From: Lepeophtheirus salmonis
Lineage: Eukaryota > Arthropoda > Copepoda > Siphonostomatoida > Caligidae
NCBI RefSeq assembly: GCF_016086655.4
Contig: NW_027294220.1
Span: 120,158 to 184,157 of the forward strand
Reading direction: 5' to 3'
Length of the DNA stretch: 64,000 nt
The notes under the pieces were generated by a model that was not told where the DNA came from, made no database searches, and saw only the letters and a program-made list of their open reading frames with translations. Positions 32,431-43,373 of this stretch are shown piece after piece; position 1 is the stretch's first letter; each line of letters opens with the position of its first letter. Made by a program: the position numbers and the translations under genes.

Positions 32431-35371
32431 GTAAGATTTTTAATTATTAATATCAAAATGATACATATTATCTGTTTTTATATATAAATAGAATTTATTT
32501 GTCCTTTATGGGCGACCACACCGTTGTACGTAGAAGGCTGAAATTTTACATGAGTGATTCTTTTGAACCTGATGAGAATAAGAAGGGGGTGCCGATTTTT
32601 TTTTTTTTTTTTTTTTTTTTGAGGGGGATTATCATATAAGGGGCTTATTCTATACCCAAAAACAAGGTTGAACACTGAGCGGGCATGCAGTTCTAGCGGT
32701 TCAAAAGGTTCCAGTTCTTTAACCGCTATAACCGGAACCGACAACGCAATATATTACTTATCGGTCTCCTTCTTATGCTTTTGTTCCTATATAGAATATA
32801 TAAAGAAAAGAAAATACTTATTATAACAAATAAATTAGCTTTAAGTAATAAGTCAATTTTCTTGGTTTTTTTTTTGTAAAGGCAGTGGTTTTCAATGATT
32901 CTTTTATGTTGCCAGAGTGATACAGTTGTATCTAAGTTTCAAATAAGTAAGAGCTTCTTATGGATCTGGAAAAAGTGTTGTAAGCACTAGACAGTGTAAA
33001 TACAAGAGGAAAGGGTGGGGTAGATTATGGATCTAGGTCCGTTACTAAGCTCGTTAAGGGTACTATAATATAATAACTGAAATATTCATTAAGCCAGAGT
33101 TTCCCAAACTTTATTATGACAAGCTCCCCTAAACTAATACATTTTAAACTGAGGTACCTATTATACGAGTTTTCGGAGCCCCTGCTGGAACTTGGGGTAC
33201 TAGCAAGTTGCATAAAATGTAGCTGCGGCCCTATTTATATCGAATATCATTTCCTGGGCCCGAATTTTCTAGCGAACCCCTTGTTTTAAGTGCATATTAC
33301 CAAAATGATCCTCTATACAAAAGAACCGAGACCCATAAAGCTGAACTGAGACCAAACCGTTCAAAAGAAAGAACGTAGACCGGGACCAATAGAAACGCTA
33401 AACTTGAACTGGGCACAACCTATCCCAAAACACAAAAACTGTTTTTGGGACATCAATAAATAGATATAAAGGGTTAAGACATAAATCAAAAAATGATCAG
33501 CGTCTTAAAAAAACTATAGAAATAACAACGTTTTCTAAATTTATTGCAAATCAAGAAAGTTATGGGCAAAATAAGAAATCGCTGAAAATTGCATTTTCTT
33601 CTTTCTTTTATTTTCCAGGTGCAAAATTTGAATTTTCGATGGAATATTGGATTCGCAGATAAAATAAAGTTTGTAGAAATGTGTCTGAATATTTCTTTAC
33701 ATATAAATTTGACTCAAAAAAACTGATGTTTATCTGAAATATTTGTCATTTTCTGAGTAATTTTTTCCTTTATCTCATCAAACGTCAATTTTTAAGAAGA
33801 AATCCACAAAAAAAAAAAAAAAAAATCATTTTGCACGGAAAAAACTAAAATTAACCAATTTAGAAGGGTTATTTTTTCGAAATCATTTTTATCCAGAACT
33901 TTTAATATTTGTAGGTTTGTCTTTATCTGATACTGATACAAATATGAAATCATTCATTATTTTAATTAAATTTATTATTTACAGGGAAGACTACAAAGGA
34001 GGATTGGTATACATTTTTTGATAAAGGTGGATTTCGATGTGCCGTTGACTTGCCATCATCATATTTTTATAAAGAACTTTTTGAAGCTTACCCCGAATCA
34101 AAAGTTGTTCTTACAGTAAGGGACGCTCAAAGCTGGCATGATTCTTGCTACTCGACAATTTTTAACAATAATGAAGACCATAGAATACCCTGGATCTATT
34201 ACTTCACCGGATTAGCTCAACGCTATAATGTATTTGTTCACTCTTAGATATGAATCTCCGTTTCCATTCATTTGAGTAACGTTAATTTCAGCGAGGGTCA
34301 TCTTAGCAAGATTGATTTGAGTTATTATATATTTGGGCAATATTTTTTTCGGTGTCCTTCATTTCAGCGACATTTCCATATAGTAAACAATATAAGATGA
34401 ATGCCTTCATTATTAAAAGTCATAACTCTACAGAACAGTTTTAAAGGCAAATTGAAGAAATCTAGCAGGAGTGAATATGGCTCTTATCGGATTGCTTCTC
34501 AACTCTGCATACTTCCTTGGCGGGAGGAATTAACAAAACTTATTGAGTTGGATGTCATTCAAGCCTTTTGATCAATGGGTACTTTTGTGAGTAGGATCTT
34601 TAACAAAGGATCATTTTCTTTATCAAATGTTATAATAGTAAACTTTGATTCATGTACCATTTTGACTTTATTCAAAACTATTTGTATTTTGTTCCTTATA
34701 GGAAAAGGCTTCAAGTGTATTTGGACGGATCTTTTTGGATGCTAACTATCAGTCTGTTAGTTTCATTGAATGAAGGAATATTTCACCTTCTTAAAGGACA
34801 AAATAAACTATAGGCTATATTCTATAGCTACTCTTTAAACCATTATATGAAAATATCGATGAAATGAACGATGCTGAAAAGAAGCACGTCCAAATAAATA
34901 CTTGTTCAAATGAATGTTGCTATGATGACACTCGCTGAAATGAATGTTGTTCAAATGAATGCACGCCATGAATTTCTTAACATTTTTATAAATATCATAT
35001 AATATCTATTTATCGCATAGGTAGGCCAAAGTATTCTCAATCAAATCGTTCCTGGGTTTTCCATGAGTTTAAAAGAAGCAAATAAATCTGGCCCTGAGGC
35101 ATCAAAAGCATACTTTGAAAGATGGAACGAAGAGGTGAAAAATAATGTTCCGGAGAAGCAACTTTTGATATTTAATGTCCGACAAGGATGGGAACCTCTC
35201 TGTAAATTTTTGGATCGTCCTATTCCAGATGTTCCTTTTCCTAAAACTAATGATAGAGCATCAATCAAAAAAATATCACGCAATTTTGAAATATTAGGTT
35301 GGATTGTTAGCTTTGGTATAATTGGGGTCATTTCAGGCTTACTTTATTATAGTCTGCAACTTTTGAAATGA
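32267..35371 (+). CDS. Sulfotransferase-like protein, three exons
   Basis: Exons 32267-32430, 33985-34229 and 35021-35371, joined at GT..AG junctions whose phases agree, would give about 252 residues. Exon 1 holds GLPRTGTMSLKEALDIL, the P-loop that binds the 5'-phosphosulfate of PAPS. Exon 2 has VVLTVRDAQSWHDS, the 3'-phosphate-binding strand and helix. Exon 3 has the conserved GWEPLCKFLDRPIPDVPFP block. It ends with a hydrophobic segment (about 20 residues, ILGWIVSFGIIGVISGLLYY), suggesting a C-terminal membrane anchor. This fits the Sulfotransfer_4 family seen in invertebrates, whose substrates are mostly unknown. Exon 1 reads out of frame after codon ~39: one extra T in the T-run at about 32372-32378 would explain it. 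It is either a real frameshift (dead gene) or a homopolymer sequencing error. Confidence 0.8.
32431..33984 (+). other. Sulfotransferase intron 1
   Basis: 1,554 bp, GT..AG. It contains a run of about 23 T (32598-32620) and 'cagtggttttcaatgattc' at 32882, which looks like a Charlie-type hAT end. A fragment at 33100-33220 ('cagagtttcccaaacttta', 'cccctgctggaacttgggg') is inverted relative to 25600-25640. Confidence 0.65.
33985..34229 (+). other. Sulfotransferase exon 2
   Basis: Acceptor ttacag|gg, donor taat|gtattt. It is open through 82 codons (with the base carried over from exon 1) and carries the 3'-phosphate-binding region. Confidence 0.75.
34230..35020 (+). other. Sulfotransferase intron 2
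   Basis: 791 bp, GT..AG (gtattt .. cgcatag). Most of it is a foldback element (34265-34961). Confidence 0.7.
34265..34961. repeat. Foldback element inside intron 2
   Basis: The arms 34265-34308 and 34918-34961 are imperfect reverse complements over 44 bp: 'cattcatttga..aac.tt.a' then 'tttcagcgag.gtcatc.tagca'. The interior is unique and non-coding. It may be a DNA transposon derivative; no clear target duplication was found. Confidence 0.7.
35021..35371 (+). other. Sulfotransferase exon 3
   Basis: Begins after atcgcatag; 116 codons plus stop, all open. It includes the GWEPLCKFL signature and the C-terminal hydrophobic anchor followed by a single K. Confidence 0.78.
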
Positions 35372-35890
35372 CTTGAAAACAATTTTTAATTATCATTTAA
35401 CAAGTAGACAATTGATGCTACCGTGGGTTAAAATCAATCATTTTTCGTTTTTATTCATTTTTAAAACAAATATCATAAATATAATTAATATCTCGTGACT
35501 CATAACCAATGATTTTGTTCATTGTTGCTCCTCTAAAACATGAGAGGGGATTGTTCCAGTAGGGTCTCAAGCTACAGTGGGCAGCAAAGCCATACAATGC
35601 AGTCCTTGCTGGAGTTAGTTGACTAGCTGAGATGCAGGAACTCTCCTTGTCTCTCAATTCTAAAATGACTATTGGCATGTTTCAAAAGTGTCCTTGGAGG
35701 GCAAGTAGCAGAGCTGAAAGAGCAGACCATTCTTGGAAGACTCTGATACATTAATCTGAACACTGCACATAATTTATCAATAAAATAATTAAATTCTATA
35801 TATATATATTTATTAATACACAAATATATTCTCATTTCTAGATAGTAGCTACACTTGTTATACTCTTAAAGGTAGAAATAATAAAAAAAT
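35372..35890. other. No gene called; GC-richer patch 35500-35750
   Basis: Between 35510 and 35760 the sequence is less AT-rich and a minus-strand frame (35623-35835) is open for 70 codons, without a recognised motif. A (ta)n run lies near 35797-35810. It may include the 3' untranslated region of the sulfotransferase gene. Confidence 0.4.
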
Positions 35891-35897
35891 GCTGCCT

Positions 35898-36030
35898 CTA
35901 GTGGACACAAAAGTAAGTTTTGACCAAGTCATTTTCCAGGTATTGATGAAGTTGGGCCTCGATGCCCGCTTGGAAAAATGTTTTAATCTGGTCCAGCTTT
36001 CCATTTTTTACTGGGTTGCACTTTTTGAAG
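35898..36030 (-). other. Coding-like fragment, unrecognised
   Basis: About 42 codons are open on the minus strand to a TAG at 35898-35900, including KLDQIKTFFQAGIEAQLHQY. It lies just beyond the mariner relic that follows and might be its C-terminal end, but I cannot confirm this. Confidence 0.3.
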
Positions 36031-37073
36031 GAATAGATAGTTAATTAAAGAATATCTAAGCTCTATTATGCCGTTGAGTACCATTTAAAATAGTAGGTAT
36101 TACTGACATTTCAGGCTATTTTCGATCTTACATGTCAATATTATTTGAATTTAAGAAGTAAAAACGATCATAACCATTTTATTTCATAAAGAAAAAATGT
36201 AATCTTGCATAAATGGTCCAAGAGTTCGTTCCAATTAATCCCTCTGAACAAATCGCCTTGTTGGACTTCTTCATGGTCTTAGTGATCTATGAGACCACAT
36301 TTTCCTTTAACACTACCAAGTAGTCGGCCGTGGGTGACCGGTATCCAACAGGAAATCAAATTGGACACATTTTTTCTCGAGTGGATGCCACAATCCCCAA
36401 CATCATCACTGAGGCCGGATGTTTGGTCTTGGTGACTTTTCTGATGTTGTTTTCAGCCTGGCCAAAGCATGCCACCCAATCATTTTGCGTGTTGTAGACG
36501 GGGTCAACGGTAAAGGTCTTTTCATCAGAGAAAAAAGTTACCTAGTTGCTATTGTGCTTCAGATCATTGAAGAGTTGCTTTCATTGCTGAAGACAGAGTT
36601 CTTTTTGACGTTGGGACAGGAGTGGCTCTCAATTCTTTTTATCGGCCTTCCTCCAGCCTTTTGGATGACCTTGCCCACAGTAGACCAATGAACCTTCTTT
36701 TTCTTGGCTTACTTTGACATCTTTATAGTTGGGTTGACCATAAAGTTCTCTTTGATGTCTTCAGGTGTCACTCTTTAATGTTCTCCACAAGGTTGTCCCT
36801 ATCAACCAAACGATTTCTGACCCGACAGACTGTGGCCTTGCTGACTTCTAAGGCTTTATTATGTCCGAGGTGGTCCTCCCGTCCGGAATTAAATTGGCTA
36901 TGATGGCTCTTTTTTCCTCCATCGCGACATATACATAATTTTTATTTACAACATGTACATCAATCAAAGGTTTAGAATCTAAGCTATTCAAAAATAATCG
37001 AAACTTTAAGATTTAATCAACAACATCTATTTAAAACTGTATTTATAGAAGGTCTCATTAATTTTTCCACACC
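36031..37073 (-). pseudogene. Mariner-family relic A2
   Basis: Same family as 14735-15224 but longer. The minus strand starts near 37073 with ggtgtggaaaaattaatgag, then gives EVSKATVCRVRNRLVDRDNL (about 36810-36870) and further downstream broken coding sequence to about 36200. Multiple stops and frameshifts are seen (for example near 36775 and 36610). A 90-codon plus-strand frame at 36419-36691 is its antisense shadow. Confidence 0.75.
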
Positions 37074-39188
37074 AGGGGCTAAGTTTAACTCGCTCATCCT
37101 CTCCCTAATTCAATTTTTTATTCGTATTTAATATACATTCTCCTTTTTCTGCTTTTACAATAATTTTGTTTTTGGATTTTTAATTTTTGTGGCGCATTTT
37201 CGGATCGACAACCCGTAATTAAAAAAAAAACTTTTAGGCACGGGGAATCGATCTTGGTGTATGGAAAAAATCAACTAATTAGATACATTTTAAATTTGCT
37301 CGACAGAGCCCAGGAATCTGATTTGATCAGAATCAAACATAGTTAAATGTACGTAACTTAAAATTCTAAACAACTTGTATTTTATGTTTTAAGTCTGTAT
37401 TTGTTTCTGTTATTGATATAACTGTGTTTTTATCACTGTTTTTCTAAACAGGACACACACACATGTAGATATTTGTGTAGGGTTGTAGGATATATTATTA
37501 TTCGATTGATCTTTCAATACTAATGTGATTTGTTCAGAAAGTCGGTAGAGTATAGAGTATTTGTGAAATTAGTCGATTTGTAGTCGCATGATTCAAATGT
37601 TTTGATTCAGAGCCAAGATCACAAAATATTATTCCATACTATAAATTAAGATTAATTGATTCTTAGATGTGTGTAGTTTTAATGAAATTGTTTATGTTGA
37701 TTTATTATTTGAGGAACTAAGAATTTAAATTTAGTTTCTAGGGTATGATTCAAACAGATTTTGCAGATATTTTAAAATTTGTGACTACAAATTATTGATA
37801 ATTATACTTATTATCTGGGTTCCAAACGGACTTATAATAACTCTTTGACTCCCTGCTCACTCATCAGACATAATTACTACTTCATGGGAATTAAATGTAT
37901 ATCTAGTTACATTAGAATCTGCAGATATTTTACAGCAACAAATATACAAAAAAATTATCCAAAAAATTTGTGACTGAATATTTTATACTATTTAATAAAA
38001 ATGTATTCTAATTCCCAAATCCAAATAAAAACTATTGATAATTATACATAAATCAATTGTTCTATTACAGCAACAAATATACAAAAAAAATTATCCAAAT
38101 AAATTAATGACATTGTTCCATTAATGTGGGAAAACTATTTAATAAAAATGTATTCTAATTCCCAAATCCATTCAAATCAGTGCGTAAATACAGACAATTT
38201 TACTAACTCTTGTCTCAATCAAATGTATTTACTCAAAAATACATTAATTTGATCCTTATAAACTCATGAATTGGGTATATGAGCAATTGATACAGTCTGT
38301 ATGAAGTTTTATATCCTTTCATATTCGGCAACTAACATAAAAATACATAATCAACGTAATGAATTAATTACATTATTATTCAAAAATCAATAAAAAATAA
38401 AATATTTCATATTATTTTGAATGAAACTTATTACATAATCTTGTACCAACACGATCTGAAGTTGACACTTAATTTTTGAAGGGCAAATTCATCTGTTTAA
38501 TGGTGCTTTTGTTGTTTTTTACTATGAAAAACTCTTTAACATATATCTACTTTCATTTTGAGTTGTATAAATTACGTCAATCCATCATTTTTTGCTCAAA
38601 AACAATTCAAATATTATCTCAAAATGGACGGGATAACCTAAAATATCCCGAAATGTTTGATAAAAAATTACACCTACACAAATATTATAGCTTTATAACT
38701 GTCAAACAATCATATGAGTTTATCCAGGGAGCAATACATACATGGAGAGCACTTCTTTTCAGAAAATACATAGGTTGAGATAAACTTTAGTACATCTACG
38801 TGGCGTTTGATTGGATAACAGATTATAGGTAGATATTTATTATTAAATAATATACCTTCAAAATACCTTTAATTCGGTATATCCATTTTTACGGATTCGG
38901 AATATTGTTTTTAAATCTTTGAACCTAGTTATCTGAATATAATAAAAAATAGTATAATTTATGACTGGCCGTAAATAGATTAGATGGTATGCCTGAATAA
39001 GGGGAAAGAAAGGAAAAAATTCCTTTTCCGTTGAGATAGCCTTGTAAGTTACACGCTCATTCTTATTTACTTTTACTCCAATTATTTGTAATTGTAAACA
39101 ATACGAGTGTCGAATCCAACTAACGAATCCTCCTTCCTTTTCAGCAGCTCTTTGACTCCTTCTCATAAACACACCACTTCTTACAAAA
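37074..39188. other. Intergenic with a local duplication; RPS14 promoter side
   Basis: Two tandem units of about 100 bp (37931-38024 and 38066-38169) share 'tacagcaacaaatatacaaa' and 'tatttaataaaaatgtattc'. A 100-codon frame (38476-38778) is AT-rich and unsupported. Directly upstream of RPS14, 39129-39142 reads cctccttccttttc. This pyrimidine tract is like the 5'-TOP start of ribosomal protein mRNAs, or else a splice acceptor (ttttcag|cag) of a 5' untranslated intron. Confidence 0.5.
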
Positions 39189-39647
39189 ATGCCTCCTCGC
39201 AAGGGAAAGAAGGAAAAAACCGAAGAGGTCCAAATTCAATTAGGCCCTCAAGTTCGTGAAGGTCAAGACGTTTTCGGCGTGGCACACATCTTCGCCTCAT
39301 TTAATGATACCTTCGTTCATGTCACGGATCTTTGCGGTCGGGAGACCCTTTGCCGTGTCACTGGTGGAATGAAGGTGAAGGCTGATCGTGATGAGGCCTC
39401 TCCCTACGCCGCTATGTTGGCTGCTCAGGATGTTGCCGAAAAGATAAAGACTCTTGGCATCACCGCACTTCACATCAAGCTCAGAGCTACGGGTGGAAAC
39501 CGTACAAAGACACCCGGACCTGGAGCACAATCTGCTCTAAGAGCTCTTGCTCGCTCCGGAATGAGAATTGGGCGGATTGAGGATGTGACTCCCATTCCTT
39601 CCGACTCCAACAGAAAGAAGGGTGGTCGTCGTGGTAGAAGATTGTAA
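39189..39647 (+). CDS. RpS14: Ribosomal protein uS11 (RPS14)
   Basis: An intact single-exon frame of 152 codons that can be aligned by eye along its whole length with metazoan RPS14 (151 residues in human). Landmarks are the basic N-terminus PPRKGKK, HIFASFNDTFVHVTDL, TGGMKVKADRDE, the very conserved ALHIKLRATGG..TKTPGPGAQSA block, and the C-terminal RIEDVTPIPSDS..KGGRRGRRL. The protein belongs to the platform of the small ribosomal subunit, contacts 18S rRNA and is needed for 40S maturation. ATG context is acaaaaatgcc. A polyadenylation signal aataaa lies at about 39696. The frame has none of the coding introns common in other animals. It has no adjacent poly-A tract, so I favour a functional gene, perhaps with a 5' untranslated intron, over a processed copy. 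Codon use is visibly less AT-rich than the flanks. Confidence 0.97.
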   Translation: MPPRKGKKEKTEEVQIQLGPQVREGQDVFGVAHIFASFNDTFVHVTDLCGRETLCRVTGGMKVKADRDEASPYAAMLAAQDVAEKIKTLGITALHIKLRATGGNRTKTPGPGAQSALRALARSGMRIGRIEDVTPIPSDSNRKKGGRRGRRL

Positions 39648-39695
39648 TCATCTCGCTCGTCTCTTGTTTTGTGTAATGTTCCATGTCTGATCCCA

Positions 39696-39702
39696 ATAAA
39701 AG
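39696..39702 (+). terminator. Polyadenylation signal of RPS14
   Basis: The word aataaaa about 50 bases after the stop codon, in the usual position for cleavage and polyadenylation. Confidence 0.6.
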
Positions 39703-39830
39703 AACTCTGGGAAGAGGATTATACTTCAATATTGACTCACTCTCATTTTATTCATATAGTTTGATAATGATTTGTTATGAGTATGTTGGGTATGACAATA
39801 ATCCTGCGTCACTGTTACTTAACTCTTAAA

Positions 39831-40583
39831 TACCGGGAGGTCCATTTAAATCTGAACACTTACAATTCAATAATTAACGAAGTTTGAGTGCTTGAAATTA
39901 ATTCATATTTCGATACATTAAAGCATAAACAAATAGTTACAAAACAAAACAAACCTGAGCTCTCTAGCTTACATACACTTCGAGAACAGGACAGTTGAAT
40001 ACATACACGAATTTCTATTCACGCACTCCAAGCAGTTGAGCATCTCCTGACCACTGTCTGCAAGTCCGTAACGTTGGAGAGGAACGTTGTTAAAAAGGCC
40101 AAATTGGACCTGGAGGAAGTTTAAGAAAGTAGACCAGGCCAATCTCTTCTAGTCCATGAGGTTCCACTCATGAGATATCGGGAATAAGACCAGACTGTCC
40201 AGAGAGCTATCAAAAAGTGGGTCGAGAGTTGCCACATATGATGGAAGAAACCCATTCCTCTGCTGCAAGACTCTTTTTCGAATTAGTATTTTGAGTTCTT
40301 ATGAACTCTTTTTGACACTTGTGGTCCCACTCGAGAAGGCCTGCAGTATCCGTCATCCAAACACCAAGGCCCTGAAGTCCAGCATCCACAGCGGATGCCA
40401 GGACTTCCGCCCCTGCCTGAAAGCCATCATTGCCGCTAAGGGCTGCTACATTAATGGTTAAGAGAGCTCAGAACATATTTGTCTATAGTATTTATTTTGT
40501 TGCAATTATATTGTTAATTAATAAATTATATCTTGTTGAAGTTTAAAACTCTAAGTGTTCAGATTTTAATGGACCATTCGGTA
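39831..40583 (+). mobile_element. Mariner family B, internally deleted copy 1
   Basis: TA-flanked element with inverted ends: ccgggaggtccatttaaatc at the left and gattttaatggaccattcgg at the right. Broken coding sequence keeps an N-terminal helix-turn-helix part (to about 40225, ending AIKKWVES) and a C-terminal part (about 40335-40460, KALKSSIHSGCQDFRPCLKA..GCYIN). About 750 bp against the roughly 1.3 kb of a full mariner means the central catalytic part is gone. Confidence 0.82.
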
Positions 40584-41029
40584 GAATGTGTCTAATCGAT
40601 TTTTATTACCATACTAGCTTCTTGCATGGTTATCAAAGTTCCGGAAATAGGATTTCCTTTCATGACAGTAATTCTGAAGTATTTAATTGTTGTTTATTTT
40701 ATCTTAAGATTGTGAATGAACTTTCAATAGTAAACAATACCCCATGTGTAGTATAGGTATTGATGTAAACCTTATAGTAAAAACTTAAGATTTTGGTATT
40801 ACTTGATACTATCTCGGTTTGATTTCCATGTATGATCTCATCTTGATTTGTTTATTAAATTAAATAATCACCTTGAATTTCATTATGTAGTGATAAGCTG
40901 AGCTGCCTATTAATTGAATAATCATTAGTATGAAACTGTACATTCTTACCCATGGACCTGGTATAAAGACGGCACTTTTTTCTTTTATTAAAGTATAAAA
41001 AAGAATAGACTATGACTTAGTGATGGCCG
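40584..41029. other. No gene seen
   Basis: AT-rich spacer. Confidence 0.4.
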
Positions 41030-41135
41030 ATGGGTCAGTCCTATAAACGTATAAAGTTGGGTCCTTGATGACGCCACTAAACTTCATTACTTTTTTAAAT
41101 CGAGTTAATACTGACTGCCTTAAGACACCTTCCGC
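41030..41135 (+). repeat. Family S, degenerate copy 3
   Basis: Shares 'gggtcagtcctataaa', 'gggtccttgatgacg' and 'cttcattacttttttaa' with the copy at 45690. Confidence 0.5.
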
Positions 41136-43373
41136 AGGATTATATTTGGGGGGTAGAAAAACAAAATGTCGATAGAAATTAGAAATTCATGGTTCGGACT
41201 AGGCAAATTTAATTAGTCTAATTCTCGCAATGTTTATTTTAAGTACAAAGAGGTTCAAATTATTAGAATTACAATTCATAATCTTTTCGATCTTTCCATT
41301 ATAATCAAATGCATGTGATAGTTAATATCGTCAAAACATAGTTGCTCTAATTCAACTTTTGTTACGAAGTGAAGAAATTGTATACTCTGTAATTATCTGA
41401 TTGTAATACAAAGTGTGAAATATATCATGATTCACAAGAGACGTTGCCTTTATATGGATTTGAGTCGTAAATTGTATTACTTTTCACTCGACTTCCCAAA
41501 AATTTTGAAGGACTTGAGGTACAACAGTTGGGCTTAGTCATCAGTAAGCAATTATCCTTTTCAAAATAAAAATGTTGTTCCCGGCTTAATTCCACATAGT
41601 CATTGCCACATAAATCATATCACTTTTTGCACACTGGAAGGGGCATATATCTTTTGAGATGAGGCATACCGAATTCGATCTATGACTTAAGCTGATACTT
41701 GTCTAAATTAATTTATCACACAACTGATCTAGTTATAGTTCCGACTATCGAATAGCTTCATATTATTATCCGTTTTAAAGGAATCACGTTTTTGGAGTTT
41801 CTATCCTGAATTGATTTAATAAAAGACTATGTTTCATAAAGAACTATAGTCCATGCCCTAAATGCATTGGAGTGGGGAACAATCCCGAGGAATATTTGAA
41901 GAAATACCCCCCTAAAAAGTTCTCAAAATATAGTTACTGAAAAGGGTTTGCAACATGATCAAAGTTACATCTATTAATTTGTGATAAAATGGATCTGTAG
42001 AATTGGTCAATGTCAAGTCATACCCTTACAGACATGACAATTCTCTAATCAGATAAAATAAGAGACTAGATATGGCATATGTAAATATAATAAAGTAAAA
42101 TATATCATGAATATGTTACATAAGCTATAATCATAAAATTTAAACATATTACAGATATGACATGTGATATTTATGTAATGACATAAAAAAACACAGAAAC
42201 ATTTGAGCAGATGTAATAAAAATTTTAAATTTAGATGTGTTTTCATCTTCTTTCATCAAAGACTTCCATGTTCTCTAATAATTAAGATAAAACAAGAGAT
42301 CCAAGGTATTCTTAACAAAAGATACTTGAATTCTGATATCTACAGGGATGATGATGGGATCAAAATTTATCCTATGAAAAAAAACAATCAATTTTCCTTT
42401 TGTTATGAACATGTTCGTACAAGTTGTTAAAAATTATATAGTATTGTAATCATTGTTGTATGTCTTTTTTAATTCATCCTCAGGCACAATGATTACTTTG
42501 TAATTTCAATGTATGTAGATCAAAAATTTGAAGAATAATAGCTAGGAACGTCTAATCTTTTCCTATAATATATGTATCAGTTTGTTTATGATTCTTTATT
42601 AGGATTAAGATAACGGTGAAGAATAATATTAATAATTAAGGCAATACATACTATTAATGGTGCATGTAAAACTAATATTACCTAATAATATACTGCTAGT
42701 ATTATTAATTATAAGCTTACTTTGTTAACAATCCTTTATCTCTATGAATACACTTTTGAACTGATTCTCAATTATACGAAATTATTTAAGAATAAGCGTC
42801 TATAGGAATACGGATGTATATTTATTAGTTATTTATAATATGATAAAATCATGACAACAGCATATTCATTCTATATATTATTTAACTAAGCATGTAGCAA
42901 TTACCTTGGCAATATAATATTTTTACTATTTTGCAGAATGTTCACCTTGACAACCCTCCCTTTTTATACAATGACAACGTATTTATTCATATAAATTGCA
43001 ATTAATAGCTTAACTAAAATTAACTTCGGAGGTATATATGAAATAAATTATATCTCAACCTCTCAAATGGAGGTAAATTTTAAAATGGAAATTTGTATTT
43101 AATAATATTTTATTCTTACATATTCAATATACATTCATTGAAAATAAAGGATATTAATAATTGAGATATGGGTAACAAAAATATCATTCTTATAATATAC
43201 GACCAATATAAAAAAACACTTAATTAACTGACATACATAACATTAAAAATATACCTTTTTTTAAATGAGCTTCGAAGAAGTGAAAATATTTAAATAACTA
43301 CATGATATATAAAATATATTGAAGATTGATCTTTGGTGTTAGGGTGTATGTTCACCATTATAATTAGTTTGAA
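41136..43373. other. No gene seen
   Basis: 2.2 kb of very AT-rich DNA. Two opposed short frames (42049-42246 minus, 42203-42430 plus) carry no motif. The last few hundred bases would include the 3' untranslated region of the nucleoside transporter; aataaa appears on the minus strand near 43106-43115. Confidence 0.5.

Noticed and set aside
39189..39702. RPS14 as a processed pseudogene
   Set aside because: The frame is fully intact, no poly-A tract follows the polyadenylation signal and no flanking duplication is seen; it remains a possibility only as a functional retrocopy.
39297..39729. Minus-strand open frames across RPS14
   Set aside because: Antisense shadows of a strongly conserved plus-strand gene; no motif of their own.
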